NCBI RefSeq assembly: GCF_039535235.1
Contig: NZ_BAAAWU010000001.1
Coordinates: 2,108,001 to 2,172,000, forward strand
Direction: 5' to 3'
DNA from: Streptomyces roseoviridis
GTDB lineage: Bacteria; Actinomycetota; Actinomycetes; Streptomycetales; Streptomycetaceae
Length of the DNA stretch: 64,000 bases
Shown here: in pieces, positions 49,579 to 62,445 of the stretch
Layout: each line of letters opens with the position of its first letter
How positions within the stretch are numbered: the first letter of the stretch is position 1
Made by a program: the position numbers and the translations under genes
Notes under the pieces: model-generated
Told to the model about the DNA's origin: nothing
Databases searched by the model: none
The model's input: the letters and a program-made list of their open reading frames with translations, nothing else

Positions 49579-50874
49579 GTGACGCTCGATTCACGGACGT
49601 CGATCGGCGCCGAGCCGGCACCGGCGGCTCCGCCCGTTCCAGAAGCCGCAGGCCCGGCCACAGCCGTACCGGCACCGGCGCCCGCGCCCGCACCCGCACC
49701 CGCACCCGCACCCGCACCCGCACCCGCACCCACGGGATCCGGCACAGCCGCCCCGGCTCACACCGCCACCACCAAGAAGCGCCCGCCGCGGCTGGCGCTC
49801 GTGGACGGACTGCGGCTCGGGGCGTGTCTCTTCGTCGCCGCGTTCCATTTCCTGGGCACGACGAATCCGGCCATCTGGGGTGAGTCCCCCAAGGTCTTCT
49901 CGTACCTCGTGCACCGCGCCTCGATGTACGGCTGGCTCGGCGTGGAGATGTTCTTCCTCATCAGCGGCTTCGTCATCTGCATGAGCGCCTGGGGCCGCAC
50001 CCCGGGCCAGTTCGCGGTCTCCCGGATCTCCCGGCTGTTCCCGGCCTACTGGTTCGTCATCCTGCTGATCGTCGCCCGCATGGCGGTCATCCCCCTGCAG
50101 ACCGGTGACATCCACTCGGTCGTCCACCCGCGGGTGGTCCTGTCGAACCTCACGATGTTCCCGGGGCCGCTCAAGGTCGGACTGCTCGACGGTGTCGCCT
50201 GGACACTGGACGTGGAGGCCCGCTTCTACCTGCTGATGGTCGTCGTCCTGAAGTTCGGCACCACCTACGCGCGCATGGTGGGCTTCTGCACCGTGTGGCT
50301 GGTAGCCGCCTTCGTCACCCACTCCACCGGGTTCAAGCTGCTCGACCAGTTCGTCCTCAGCACCTACGCCGGCTACTTCATCACCGGCATCGTCGTCTAC
50401 CTGATGTGCCGCTTCGGCCAGAACCTGATGCTGTGGTTCCTGCTCGGCATGGCCTGGGCCTACCAGCTCAGCGTGCTCCAGATCCGCGTGAACTGGCACC
50501 CCGCCACGTCCGGCACCGACAGGACGGTCTCCTGGACCCTGTGCGCCCTGCTCGTCACCGCGTTCCTCGCGGTCCTGATGCTGGCCTCCCTCGGCCCGCT
50601 CCGGAGGATCAGGGGGAGCTGGCTGGTCACCGCGGGCGCCCTGACGTACCCCTTCTACCTCGTCCACATGAGCCTCGGCATCCCGCTGGCCAAGGGTCTG
50701 ACCCGGCACGTCCCCGCACTCGGGCCCTGGGGAACCATCGCGGTGACGACCGGCGCCATGCTGCTGCTCTCCTACGGCATCCACCGCTGGGTCGAGAAGC
50801 CCATGAGCAGGTGGCTGCGGCGCAGGCTCACCCAGGGCCTGAGGCCCAGGGAGAACCCCGAGTGGGCCCACTGA
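49579..50874 (+). CDS. Membrane acyltransferase (acyltransferase-3 / OafA type) with Ala-Pro repeat
   Basis: A 431-residue membrane protein of about ten helices. The catalytic His lies in RLALVDGLRLGACLFVAAFH at the first helix. EMFFLISGFVICMSAWGRTP, RISRLFPAYWFVILLIVARM and AWTLDVEARFYLLMVVVLKF are family landmarks. It probably O-acetylates a sugar, polyketide or wall polymer. Before the first helix, residues 27-52 contain about ten Ala-Pro pairs encoded by a hexamer array. The start is GTG at 49579. It is a single gene ended by a perfect bidirectional terminator shared with gatB. Confidence 0.9.
   Translation: MTLDSRTSIGAEPAPAAPPVPEAAGPATAVPAPAPAPAPAPAPAPAPAPAPTGSGTAAPAHTATTKKRPPRLALVDGLRLGACLFVAAFHFLGTTNPAIWGESPKVFSYLVHRASMYGWLGVEMFFLISGFVICMSAWGRTPGQFAVSRISRLFPAYWFVILLIVARMAVIPLQTGDIHSVVHPRVVLSNLTMFPGPLKVGLLDGVAWTLDVEARFYLLMVVVLKFGTTYARMVGFCTVWLVAAFVTHSTGFKLLDQFVLSTYAGYFITGIVVYLMCRFGQNLMLWFLLGMAWAYQLSVLQIRVNWHPATSGTDRTVSWTLCALLVTAFLAVLMLASLGPLRRIRGSWLVTAGALTYPFYLVHMSLGIPLAKGLTRHVPALGPWGTIAVTTGAMLLLSYGIHRWVEKPMSRWLRRRLTQGLRPRENPEWAH
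49684..49731. repeat. Hexanucleotide (GCACCC)n array in the acyltransferase gene
   Basis: One GCGCCC followed by seven perfect GCACCC units encodes an Ala-Pro rod. Because the unit is six bases, changes in copy number keep the frame, so the linker length can vary between strains. Confidence 0.9.
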
Positions 50875-50890
50875 GCCGCCCCCTGAGCGT

Positions 50891-50936
50891 ACGAGAGCGG
50901 CCCCGCACCGGAAATCCGGTGCGGGGCCGCTCTCGT
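50891..50936. terminator. Perfect 21-bp bidirectional terminator
   Basis: ACGAGAGCGGCCCCGCACCG and its exact complement flank a GAAATC centre: 21 pairs with a 4-base loop. It lies 16 bases after the acyltransferase stop and 17 bases after the gatB stop, so it serves both converging genes. Confidence 0.95.
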
Positions 50937-50953
50937 AGCCGTACCGCCTGGGC

Positions 50954-52465
50954 TCAGCCCTCGCTGACGCCCAGCTTCTCCAGGATCAGGTCCTTGACCT
51001 TCGCCGCGTCGGCCTGGCCTCGGGTGGCCTTCATGACCGCGCCGACCAGGGCGCCGACCGCGGCGACCTTGCCGCCGCGGATCTTGTCGGCGATGGCCGC
51101 GTTGCCCGCGATGGCCTCGTCGACCGCCGCGCCGAGCGCGCCGTCGTCGGAGACGACCTTCAGACCGCGCTTCTCGACGACCTCGTCCGGGGTGCCCTCG
51201 CCGGCGAGAACGCCCTCGATGACCTGACGGGCCAGCTTGTCGTTCAGGTCGCCGGAGGCGACCAGGGCCGACACGCGGGCGACGTCCGCCGGGGTGATCG
51301 AGAGCTCCTCCAGGGAGACGCCCTGCTCGTTGGCGTTACGGGCCAGCTCGCCCATCCACCACTTGCGGGCCGACGCGGCGTCCGCGCCCGCCTCGATCGT
51401 GGCGACGATCGGGTCGACCGCACCCGCGTTGAGGATGGCCTGCATGTCCACCTCGGACACGCCCCACTCCTCGCGCAGCCGGTTGCGGCGCACCCGCGGC
51501 AGCTCCGGAAGGCCCTTCCGCAGCTCCTCGACCCACTCGCGGGAGGGGGCCACCGGCACCAGGTCCGGCTCCGGGAAGTAGCGGTAGTCCTCGGCGTTGT
51601 CCTTGATGCGGCCGGAGGTGGTCGTGCCGTCGTCCTCGTGGAAGTGACGGGTCTCCTGCACGATCGTGCCGCCGGCCTCCAGGACCGCCGCGTGGCGCTG
51701 GATCTCGAAGCGCGCCGCACGCTCCACGGAACGGAGCGAGTTGACGTTCTTCGTCTCCGAGCGCGTACCGAAGGTGGTGGACCCCTTCGGCATCAGCGAC
51801 AGGTTGACGTCGCAGCGCATCTGGCCCTTGTCCATGCGCGCCTCGGAGACGCCCAGGGCACGGATCAGCTCGCGCAGCTCGGCCACGTACGCCTTGGCGA
51901 CCTCGGGCGCGCGCTCGCCCGCGCCGACGATCGGCTTGGTGACGATCTCGATGAGCGGGATGCCGGCCCGGTTGTAGTCGAGCAGCGAGTGCGAGGCGCC
52001 GTGGATGCGGCCGGTCGCGCCACCGATGTGGGTGGACTTGCCGGTGTCCTCCTCCATGTGGGCGCGCTCGATCTCCACGCGGAAGACCTCGCCGTCCTCC
52101 AGCTGGACGTCCAGATAGCCGTCGAAGGCGATCGGCTCGTCGTACTGGGAGGTCTGGAAGTTCTTCGGCATGTCCGGATAGAAGTAGTTCTTCCGGGCGA
52201 AGCGGCACCACTCGGCGATCTCGCAGTTCAGCGCGAGACCGATCTTGATGGCGGACTCCACGCCGACCGCGTTGACGACCGGGAGCGACCCTGGCAGGCC
52301 GAGGCAGGTCGGGCAGGTCTGCGTGTTGGCGTCCTGGCCGAGCTCGGTGGAGCAGCCGCAGAACATCTTCGTCTTGGTGCCGAGCTCGACATGGACCTCC
52401 AGGCCCATGACGGGGTCGTACTCGGCGAGTGCCGCCTCGTACGACAGCAGTTCAGTGACAGTCAC
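50954..52465 (-). CDS. gatB: Asp/Glu-tRNA amidotransferase subunit B
   Basis: Part of GatCAB, which amidates misacylated Glu-tRNA(Gln) and Asp-tRNA(Asn). The 503-residue subunit has the GatB kinase-like fold: [20 protein letters not shown], a zinc site from that CGC with [50 protein letters not shown], and [20 protein letters not shown]. The C-terminal YqeY-like tail ([20 protein letters not shown]) binds tRNA. The start is GTG at 52465. It follows a small membrane-protein gene which itself overlaps gatA. Confidence 0.96.
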   Translation of the reverse strand: MTVTELLSYEAALAEYDPVMGLEVHVELGTKTKMFCGCSTELGQDANTQTCPTCLGLPGSLPVVNAVGVESAIKIGLALNCEIAEWCRFARKNYFYPDMPKNFQTSQYDEPIAFDGYLDVQLEDGEVFRVEIERAHMEEDTGKSTHIGGATGRIHGASHSLLDYNRAGIPLIEIVTKPIVGAGERAPEVAKAYVAELRELIRALGVSEARMDKGQMRCDVNLSLMPKGSTTFGTRSETKNVNSLRSVERAARFEIQRHAAVLEAGGTIVQETRHFHEDDGTTTSGRIKDNAEDYRYFPEPDLVPVAPSREWVEELRKGLPELPRVRRNRLREEWGVSEVDMQAILNAGAVDPIVATIEAGADAASARKWWMGELARNANEQGVSLEELSITPADVARVSALVASGDLNDKLARQVIEGVLAGEGTPDEVVEKRGLKVVSDDGALGAAVDEAIAGNAAIADKIRGGKVAAVGALVGAVMKATRGQADAAKVKDLILEKLGVSEG

Positions 52466-52481
52466 GGTGGAACTTTCCCTC

Positions 52482-52724
52482 TCAGCCCAGCAGGACGTCG
52501 TCGTCGCCGAGGCGCTTCAGCTCGCGGTACAGGATCGCGAGGCCGGTGACGATGGCGGCGGCGGACACGGCGGCGTCGACCAGACGCAGCATGTCACCGT
52601 CGCTGCGGGCCAGCTTCGCCTGCTTGGCGACGCTGACCGCGCCGAAGGCGGTGCTGGCCAGCGAGACGTAGACGCCGGTCTTCGACTTCTTGAAGTTCTT
52701 GGCCTTCTTTGCCATGGCGTTCAC
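52482..52724 (-). CDS. Small membrane protein between gatA and gatB
   Basis: An 80-residue protein starting at a GTG that overlaps the gatA stop (GTGA), with AGGAGG ten bases upstream. An internal ATG at 52715 is less well placed. The N-terminus is very basic ([20 protein letters not shown]). Two weak hydrophobic helices follow ([12 protein letters not shown] and [20 protein letters not shown]). No family recognised. Its position inside the gatCAB operon suggests either co-regulation only or a membrane-associated accessory. Confidence 0.75.
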   Translation of the reverse strand: MNAMAKKAKNFKKSKTGVYVSLASTAFGAVSVAKQAKLARSDGDMLRLVDAAVSAAAIVTGLAILYRELKRLGDDDVLLG

Positions 52725-54223
52725 AGCGACGGAGCCTCCTCGAGCAGCGGGTGACCCCACCTTTCCACGAAGGCGGCCTCGACGGCGGCACCGACCTTGT
52801 ACAGGCGGTCGTCCTTCAGGGCGGGGGCGATGATCTGCAGGCCGACCGGGAGGCCGTCCTCCGGCGCGAGGCCACAGGGCAGCGACATGGCGGCGTTGCC
52901 GGCCAGGTTGGTCGGGATGGTGCACAGGTCCGCGAGGTACATCGCCATCGGGTCGTCGGCGCGCTCGCCGATCGGGAAGGCGGTGGTCGGGGTCGTCGGG
53001 GAGACGATCACGTCGACCTGCTCGAAGGCCCTCTCGAACTCGCGGGTGATCAGGGTGCGGACCTTCTGGGCCGAGCCGAACCACGCGTCGTAGTAGCCGG
53101 AGCTCAGCGCGTACGTACCGAGGATGATGCGGCGCTTGACCTCGGGGCCGAAGCCGGCCTCGCGGGTGAGCGCGGTGACGTCCTCGGCGGACCGGGTGCC
53201 GTCGTCGCCGGCCCGCAGGCCGTAGCGCAGGCCGTCGAAGCGGGCCAGGTTGGAGGAGCACTCCGACGGCGCGATCAGGTAGTACGCGGACAGGGCGAGG
53301 TCGAAGGACGGGCAGTCCACCTCGACGATCTCGGCGCCCAGCGACTTCAGCAGCTCGACGGACTCGTCGAAGCGCTGCATCACGCCGGCCTGGTAGCCCT
53401 CGCCGCGGAACTGCTTGACCACGCCGACGCGCATGCCGGCGACCGAGCCGTTGCGGGCCGCCTCGACCACCGGCGGGACCGGCAGGTCGATGGAGGTCGA
53501 GTCGAGCGGGTCGTGGCCGGCGATGGCCTCGTGCAGCAGGGCCGCGTCGAGGACCGTACGGGCACACGGGCCGCCCTGGTCGAGGGAGGAGGAGAAGGCC
53601 ACCATGCCGTAGCGGGAGACCGCGCCGTAGGTCGGCTTGACGCCGACGGTGCCGGTGACGGCGGCGGGCTGGCGGATGGAGCCGCCGGTGTCCGTGCCGA
53701 TGGCGAGCGGGGCCTCGTACGCGGCGAGGGCGGCCGAGGAGCCGCCGCCGGAGCCGCCGGGGATGCGGGTCAGGTCCCAGGGGTTGCCGGTGGGACCGTA
53801 GGCGCTGTTCTCCGTGGAGGAGCCCATCGCGAACTCGTCCATGTTGGTCTTGCCCAGGATGACCACGTCGGCGGCCCTGAGCTTCGTGACCAGGGTGGCG
53901 TCGTACGGCGGGATCCAGCCCTCGAGCATCTTCGAACCGACCGTCGTGGGCACGCCCCGGGTGGTGAAGATGTCCTTGAGCGCGAGCGGCACACCGGCGA
54001 GCGGGCCCAGCTTCTCGCCGCGGGCCCGCTTCTCGTCCACGGCACGGGCCTGGGCGAGGGCGCCCTCGCGGTCGACGTGCAGGAAGGCGTGGACCTTCTC
54101 GTCGACGGCCTCGATGCGGGCGAGGTGGGCCTCGGTCACCTCGACGGCGGTGAGCTCGCCGGAGGCGATCTTCGCCGCGATCTCCGCGGCGGTGAGCTTG
54201 ATGATGGTGCTGTTGTCCGTCAT
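52721..54223 (-). CDS. gatA: Asp/Glu-tRNA amidotransferase subunit A
   Basis: The amidase subunit supplying ammonia from glutamine. The 500-residue protein has the Ser-cisSer-Lys triad of amidase-signature enzymes: Lys in [17 protein letters not shown], cis-Ser in [20 protein letters not shown] and Ser nucleophile in [18 protein letters not shown]. The C-terminal [20 protein letters not shown] is also typical. The ATG at 54223 has GGAGGA upstream and lies seven bases after gatC. Confidence 0.96.
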   Translation of the reverse strand: MTDNSTIIKLTAAEIAAKIASGELTAVEVTEAHLARIEAVDEKVHAFLHVDREGALAQARAVDEKRARGEKLGPLAGVPLALKDIFTTRGVPTTVGSKMLEGWIPPYDATLVTKLRAADVVILGKTNMDEFAMGSSTENSAYGPTGNPWDLTRIPGGSGGGSSAALAAYEAPLAIGTDTGGSIRQPAAVTGTVGVKPTYGAVSRYGMVAFSSSLDQGGPCARTVLDAALLHEAIAGHDPLDSTSIDLPVPPVVEAARNGSVAGMRVGVVKQFRGEGYQAGVMQRFDESVELLKSLGAEIVEVDCPSFDLALSAYYLIAPSECSSNLARFDGLRYGLRAGDDGTRSAEDVTALTREAGFGPEVKRRIILGTYALSSGYYDAWFGSAQKVRTLITREFERAFEQVDVIVSPTTPTTAFPIGERADDPMAMYLADLCTIPTNLAGNAAMSLPCGLAPEDGLPVGLQIIAPALKDDRLYKVGAAVEAAFVERWGHPLLEEAPSL

Positions 54224-54230
54224 GACGTTC

Positions 54231-54527
54231 TTAGTCCTCCCCCAGGATCTGCGGCACCTTGAAACGCTGCTGCTCCTGGGCCGGGGCGCCGGAGAGCGCC
54301 TGCTCGGGGGTGAGCGACGGACGGACCTCGTCCGCGCGCATGACATTGGTCAGCGGCAGGGGGTGGGAGGTCGGCGGTACGTCTTGGTCGGCGACCTCGG
54401 AGACGCGGGCGACCGCGCCGATGATGTCGTCGAGCTGACCGGCGAAGTGATCGAGCTCTTCGTCCTTCAGCTCCAGACGCGCCAGCCGGGCGAGGTGGGC
54501 GACCTCCTCGCGCGTGATGCCAGGCAT
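54231..54527 (-). CDS. gatC: Asp/Glu-tRNA amidotransferase subunit C
   Basis: The 98-residue clamp that wraps around GatA and GatB. It begins [20 protein letters not shown], continues [20 protein letters not shown], and ends with [20 protein letters not shown] and VPQILGED, matching GatC throughout. The ATG at 54527 has GAGGAT six bases upstream; an upstream ATG at 54539 overlaps that site. First gene of gatC-gatA-small protein-gatB. Confidence 0.95.
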   Translation of the reverse strand: MPGITREEVAHLARLARLELKDEELDHFAGQLDDIIGAVARVSEVADQDVPPTSHPLPLTNVMRADEVRPSLTPEQALSGAPAQEQQRFKVPQILGED

Positions 54528-54566
54528 GCGGATCCTCATCGGGGTGAGTTTGACGGTGTTGGCCCA

Positions 54567-54572
54567 ATCCTA
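54567..54572 (-). promoter_or_regulatory. Probable gatC -10 (TAGGAT)
   Basis: TAGGAT on the minus strand lies 40 bases before the gatC ATG, giving a leader of about 33 bases. The -35 is poor. Confidence 0.4.
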
Positions 54573-54606
54573 TGGGGCCGGTGCCGCTCCCCGTGAAACG
54601 GTCGGC

Positions 54607-54626
54607 CCCGGGGCGGCCGCCCCGGG
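54607..54626 (-). terminator. Hairpin terminator after the GGDEF-EAL gene
   Basis: CCCGGGGCGGCCGCCCCGGG is a perfect 20-base palindrome, eight pairs with a GGCC loop, 11 bases past the stop of the gene at 54638. Confidence 0.7.
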
Positions 54627-54637
54627 ATCCGCGAGGA

Positions 54638-56782
54638 CTACTGGACGACCTGGCCGGAAGGCCGCTCGACCTCCACGATCACCGGCTCCGCGACGGCCGC
54701 GGCCGCGGCGGCCGAGATCTCCGACGGGCGGCGCCAGCCGTGCTCGCCGCGTGCCAGCAGCCAGGCGGTGGCCTCGCCGGGCGGCATGGCGGCGGCGACC
54801 AGCCAGCCCTGGACGGCGTCGCAGCCCAGGTCGCGCAGCCGCTCCCAGGTCTCGTCGTCCTCGACGCCCTCGGCGACGACGAGCAGGCCGAGGGAGTGGG
54901 CGAGGTCGACGGTGCAGCGGACGATCTCGGCGTCCTCGTTGTCCACGGCGAGGCGGGCGACGAAGGAGCGGTCGATCTTCAGTTCGCTCACCGGCAGGCG
55001 GCGCAGGTGCACCAGGGAGGAGTAGCCGGTGCCGAAGTCGTCGAGGGACATCTTGACGCCGTGTCCGGTGAGCCCGGCCATGGTGTCGGCGGCCCGCTGC
55101 GGGTCCTCCAGGAGCACGTGCTCCGTTATCTCCAGCTGGAGCGCGCCGGCCGGGACGCCGTGGCGGGCGAGGCGGGCGGCGACGGCGCCGGCGAAGCCGG
55201 GGGTGTGGACGTCGCGCGGGGAGACGTTGACGGCGACGGGCACGTCGAGGCCCTGGGCGCGCCAGCGGGCCACCTGGGCGAGGGCGGTCTCCAGGACGTA
55301 CTCGGTGAGGTGGGGCATCAGGCCGGAGGACTCGGCGATGGCGATGAACTCGTCCGGCGGGACCTTGCCGCGCTCGGGGTGGACCCAGCGGACCAGCGCC
55401 TCCAGGCCGGCGACCTGGCCGTCGAAGCGGACCTTGGGCTGGTAGTGCAGCTCGACCTCGCCGGCGTCGAGGGCGCGCCGCAGGTCGCCGAGGAGGCCGA
55501 GGCGGTCGGGGGTGTTGGAGTCGCGCTTGGACTCGTAGACCTCGACGCCGGTGCGGTCGCGCTTGGCCTGGTACATGGCGACGTCGGCGCGGCGCAGCAG
55601 GCCCTCGGCGTCGAGGGCGTGCTCGGGGAAGACGGCGACGCCGGCGCTGGCCTCCAGGACCAGGGTGAGGCCGTCGAGGTCGAGCGGGGAGGAGAGCTCG
55701 GCGACGAGGTGGCGGGCGACGCGCTGGGCGCTGGTGGTGGAGTCGGCGGTGGGCAGCAGGACGGCGAACTCGTCGCCGCCGAGCCGGGCGGCCTCGGCGC
55801 CGCGCGGCAGGGCGAGGCGGAGCCGTTCGGCGATCTGGAGGAGGAGCCGGTCACCGGCGAGGTGTCCGAGGGTGTCGTTGACCGAGCGGAAGCGGTCGAG
55901 GTCGATCAGGACCAGGGCCGAGCGGACGCCCTCGCCCTCGGCCTCCTCCAGGGCGGTCCAGGTGCGCTCCAGGAGCCACTGGCGGTTGGGCAGTCCGGTG
56001 AGCGGGTCGCGCAGCTGTTCCTCGGCGCGGGCGCGGGCGATCCACAGGGTGGAGTCGAGGGCGATCAGCGGGACGGCGAAGAGCGGCAGCAGCGGGGGCC
56101 GGGAGGCGGCGACGACGCAGATGAGGGGGGCGATGCCGAGCAGGGCGACGGCGACCAGGCCCTGCCGGAGCAGGGCGGTGCGGGCCGCGGTGGGCAGGGC
56201 GCCGCCCTGGGGTGCGAGTGCGTACCACAACAGCAGCCGGGTCGCCACGAGGTAGGCGACGGCGGCGAGCGCCACTTCCGGTACGTCGGCGATCCCCCAG
56301 TCGAGGGGTCGCCAGGGCGCGGCGACGGTCGGCACGTCCCCGAAGGTGGCGAGGACGAGGGCGGCGGCGCCGGTGCCGATGACGTCCACGGCGCCGTGCA
56401 GCAGGCCCTGGCGCCAGCGGTGGCGGCGGGCGGCGGCGACGAGGACGACCACGGTGAGGGACACCAGGGAGGCGGCGACCCAGCCGTAGAGGAGCAGGAC
56501 GGCCAGGGTGAGGGCGGCGCCGGAGCCGGTGCCGCCCCACCAGCGGTCGCGGCCGAGCGCGACCAGGTGGCCGACGATGAGGCCGGTGAGGACGGCGAGG
56601 GACCAGCCGGCGGCGCCGCCCGGGAAGAGCCCCTCGCCGGTGCTCAGCGCCCGGTACAGTCCGGCGGTGAGCACGACGGCGGCGATGCCCACCAAAGCTC
56701 CGGGCAGCCCGGAGGTGATGCCCACGTACGCCGCGCGGCCCTGGGGCCGTGCGACCGGGGCGGCACTCTCGGTCGGTTTCAT
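54638..56782 (-). CDS. rmdB: Membrane GGDEF-EAL protein, both motifs intact (c-di-GMP phosphodiesterase, RmdB-like)
   Basis: A 714-residue protein. Residues 20-248 hold six or so membrane helices. The GGDEF domain (about 255-420) has [13 protein letters not shown] but no inhibitory RxxD. The EAL domain (about 430-690) is complete: VAGLEALVRWVHPERG, VNVSPRDV, LEITEHVLLED, SLDDFGTGYSSLVHLRRL, LKIDRSF and VVAEGVEDDE. Orthologues beside ligA in Streptomyces are, from memory, RmdB, a phosphodiesterase that promotes sporulation. The start at 56782 has AGAGGGACGGG upstream; an ATG at 56797 is an alternative. Loss of c-di-GMP would oppose the cyclase at 33.9 kb. Confidence 0.9.
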   Translation of the reverse strand: MKPTESAAPVARPQGRAAYVGITSGLPGALVGIAAVVLTAGLYRALSTGEGLFPGGAAGWSLAVLTGLIVGHLVALGRDRWWGGTGSGAALTLAVLLLYGWVAASLVSLTVVVLVAAARRHRWRQGLLHGAVDVIGTGAAALVLATFGDVPTVAAPWRPLDWGIADVPEVALAAVAYLVATRLLLWYALAPQGGALPTAARTALLRQGLVAVALLGIAPLICVVAASRPPLLPLFAVPLIALDSTLWIARARAEEQLRDPLTGLPNRQWLLERTWTALEEAEGEGVRSALVLIDLDRFRSVNDTLGHLAGDRLLLQIAERLRLALPRGAEAARLGGDEFAVLLPTADSTTSAQRVARHLVAELSSPLDLDGLTLVLEASAGVAVFPEHALDAEGLLRRADVAMYQAKRDRTGVEVYESKRDSNTPDRLGLLGDLRRALDAGEVELHYQPKVRFDGQVAGLEALVRWVHPERGKVPPDEFIAIAESSGLMPHLTEYVLETALAQVARWRAQGLDVPVAVNVSPRDVHTPGFAGAVAARLARHGVPAGALQLEITEHVLLEDPQRAADTMAGLTGHGVKMSLDDFGTGYSSLVHLRRLPVSELKIDRSFVARLAVDNEDAEIVRCTVDLAHSLGLLVVAEGVEDDETWERLRDLGCDAVQGWLVAAAMPPGEATAWLLARGEHGWRRPSEISAAAAAAVAEPVIVEVERPSGQVVQ

Positions 56783-57065
56783 TCCCGTCCCTCTCACAGC
56801 CGGCGGTGCGGTCGCAACGCGGGGCCGTCGTCATGCCACTGGGCCGTCGTCCGGTCGCGTGCCGTACCGCGTGTCCTGCTCCTGCGCGCCGGCAGGGCCT
56901 TCGCACGGCCGTGCGCGGCGGACGCACGGTCACCACACTAGGCCGCGGAGGGCTGCTACGGGCACCGCTCTCCATGTCTTGCCCGAATGCGACCCGGCCA
57001 CCCGTAACGATCTGGTATGCGCCGAACGGGTGAGCTTCCGCGGCCCGCGGGACGGCCGGCCGTGG
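56783..57065. other. Intergenic region between ligA and the GGDEF-EAL gene
   Basis: The 283 bases hold no coding frame that I can support. A possible -10 TAGTGT (minus, 56940-56935) precedes the GGDEF-EAL gene by about 155 bases, without a -35. ACGGCCGGCCGT near the ligA stop is a short palindrome that could help termination. Confidence 0.4.
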
Positions 57066-60323
<3,258 letters not shown>

Positions 60324-60327
<4 letters not shown>

Positions 60328-62441
60328 TCCGGCAGGGTACGTGCCGTGCGCTCCAGCGCCTCGCGGGTGGCGAGGGTGACGGGGTGGTCGGGGCCGAGGA
60401 CGCGGGTGCGGGCGTCGAGGACGGCGGTGAGTTCCTCACGCGCGCGGTCGGGTGGCAGGACGGTGGCGAGGTTGTACCGGGCGGACAGGGTCGTGGGGTG
60501 GTCGGCGCCGAACAGGCGGACGCGGGCGTCGTGCACCGCCTGGAGCTCCTCCCTGGCGCCCTCGGTGTCCCCGAGCATGCGCAGGACATGCACCCGGTTC
60601 TCCCGCGTGACGAGTGTCCGCGCCAAGGCGTCGCCCCGGGCAGCCGCGCTCCCGGCCGTCCCGGCCGTCCCGGCGATCCCGGCGGTCCCTGCCGTCTCGG
60701 CCATCTCGGCCATCTCGGCCGTCTCGGCGGCGAGGATCGCGTCGAACTCGGCGAGGGCGCCCGCCGGGTCACCGAGCTGGACCAGCACCATGGCCTGGTT
60801 GTGCCGCGTGGTGAGCGTCGCGGGGTGGGCAGGGCCGAGGACCCTGTCCCGGGCGGTCAGGACCCGCGCGTTCACCTCGCGGGCGCCGTCCAGGTCACCG
60901 CAGAGGTGGTGGGCCATGGCGAGGGTGTGCCGGCACTCCAGGGTGTCCGGGGCGTCCGGCCCGAGGGTCTCGGCCATGTCCGCGGCGAGCTCCCCCAGCA
61001 GGACCCGAGCCTGCCCCGCCTGACCACCGTCCAGGAGCGCCTGCCCGTGCGCGAGGCGTGCGGCCAAGGACAGCGGGTGCACGGGGCCGAGTGCGCGCAC
61101 CGTGGCCTCGGCGACGGACCGCGCCGCCGACGGCACGGCCCGCACCATGCCGCGGACTTCGAGGGAGTCCACCGCGAGCAGTGCGGCCCGCCACCCGTCC
61201 TCCGTCCTCCCCGCGTCCAGGTCGTGAAGGAGATGGGGAACGAGGAGCTCCCAGAGCCGCCCGCCCGCCTGAGGCGGGTCCAGCGTCACCGCCAGGGCCG
61301 CCGACAACCGCTCCCGCTCTCCCCGGAACGCGTCACGCACCAGCGGATGCAGCGACACCACCGGCTCCTCGTCCGTCCGCAGGGCCGCGAGGCCGAGCCG
61401 GTCCAGGGCCTGGAGGCAGGTCCACAGCTCGCCGGGCGGGATGTCGACCCGTTCGGGGGCGAAGACCCGCAGCGGCACCGGGGCGTCGGCGAAGCCGGCG
61501 AGGAGACGGAGCAGTTCCTCGGCGTGCGCGTGGCCGCGGTCGCGCAGCAGCCGCAGCGACATCGCCCAGATACGGGCGAGGGTGCCGTCACCGTCGACGG
61601 TGACGTCCCCCGTACCGAGGGCGTCGAGATACGCGGAGTACGTGGCGGGTTCGCCCGGCGTGCGCAGGAAGGCGGGGCGTTCGGCGACCGAGGCCAGGTA
61701 GCGCCCGGCGCTGTCGAGGGCGAGCGGCAGGCCCCCGAGGCGTACGGAGAGGGCGGCGGCGTCGGTCGCGGGCCCCGCGTCGGGGCCGGCCCGGTCGACG
61801 AGGACCCGGGCGCCCTCGGGGCCGGGCAGGGCGCCGAGCCGGTGCAGGACAGGCCCGGATCCCCAGGCGGCCGGGTCGCCGTCGCGGGTGGTGACGAGGA
61901 CGAGCCCGGCGGCGCCCGCCGGGGCGCGCACCCAGCCCGTACCGGCCGCGAGGGAACCGGGTCCGTCGAGGAGGGCGAGGTCGTCGGCGTTGTCGAGGAG
62001 GAGGAGCCAGGGGCCGGGGAGGGCGGCGAGCCGTTCCCACAGCAGGTCGGCTGTCTGGCCGCCGGCCAGCTCCTCCGCGTCGAGCCCGACCCGGCGGGCG
62101 ACCGCGCGCAGGCCGCCCGCGAGACGGCCGGCGTCCTGGGCGGCGACCCACCACACGGGGGCGCCGTCCCGGGCGAGGACGTCGGCGACCTCCAGGGCGA
62201 GGCTGGTCTTGCCGACGCCCCCGAGCCCGTACAGCACATGGGTGCCGGACGCGGCGAGCAGCCGCGTGGTCAGCTCCTCGCGCCCGCGCAGGGCCGCGCC
62301 CCTGCGCCCGAACGGCGGGGCGACGGTGACCTCGTCGGCCGGCGGCGGGGCCTGATGGACGACGAGGTGCTCGATGTGCCCGGCCTGGACGACGGTCCCC
62401 TGCGTACCGCCCGATACGACGTTTCCCCCGGCCCCCGCCAT
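60324..62441 (-). CDS. STAND NTPase with TPR repeats
   Basis: A 705-residue signal-transduction ATPase. The N-terminus (GNVVSGGTQGTVVQAGHIEH) is the short beta segment that streptomycete NB-ARC proteins carry. Walker A is LYGLGGVGKTSLALEVA (72-79), Walker B PWLLLLDNADDLALL, and the NB-ARC GLPLAL motif lies in RLGGLPLALDSAGRYLAS. After a winged-helix-like region, TPR repeats (TLGPDAPDTLECRHTLAMAH, VLGPAHPATLTTRHNQAMVL, LFGADHPTTLSARYNLATVL, VLGPDHPVTLATREALERTA) fill the C-terminal half. A 9-base minisatellite adds an ETA/GTA linker between repeats. No nuclease or TIR effector is attached, so any effector would be a partner. It starts four bases after the SDR gene. Confidence 0.9.
60652..60723. 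repeat. Eight 9-bp tandem units inside the STAND gene
   Basis: Units such as CCGGCCGTC and TCGGCCATC repeat eight times in frame, encoding an (E/G)-x-A tripeptide array, where x is Thr, Met or Ile. Copy changes would alter the spacing between TPR repeats without a frameshift. Confidence 0.9.
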
Positions 62442-62445
62442 CGGC

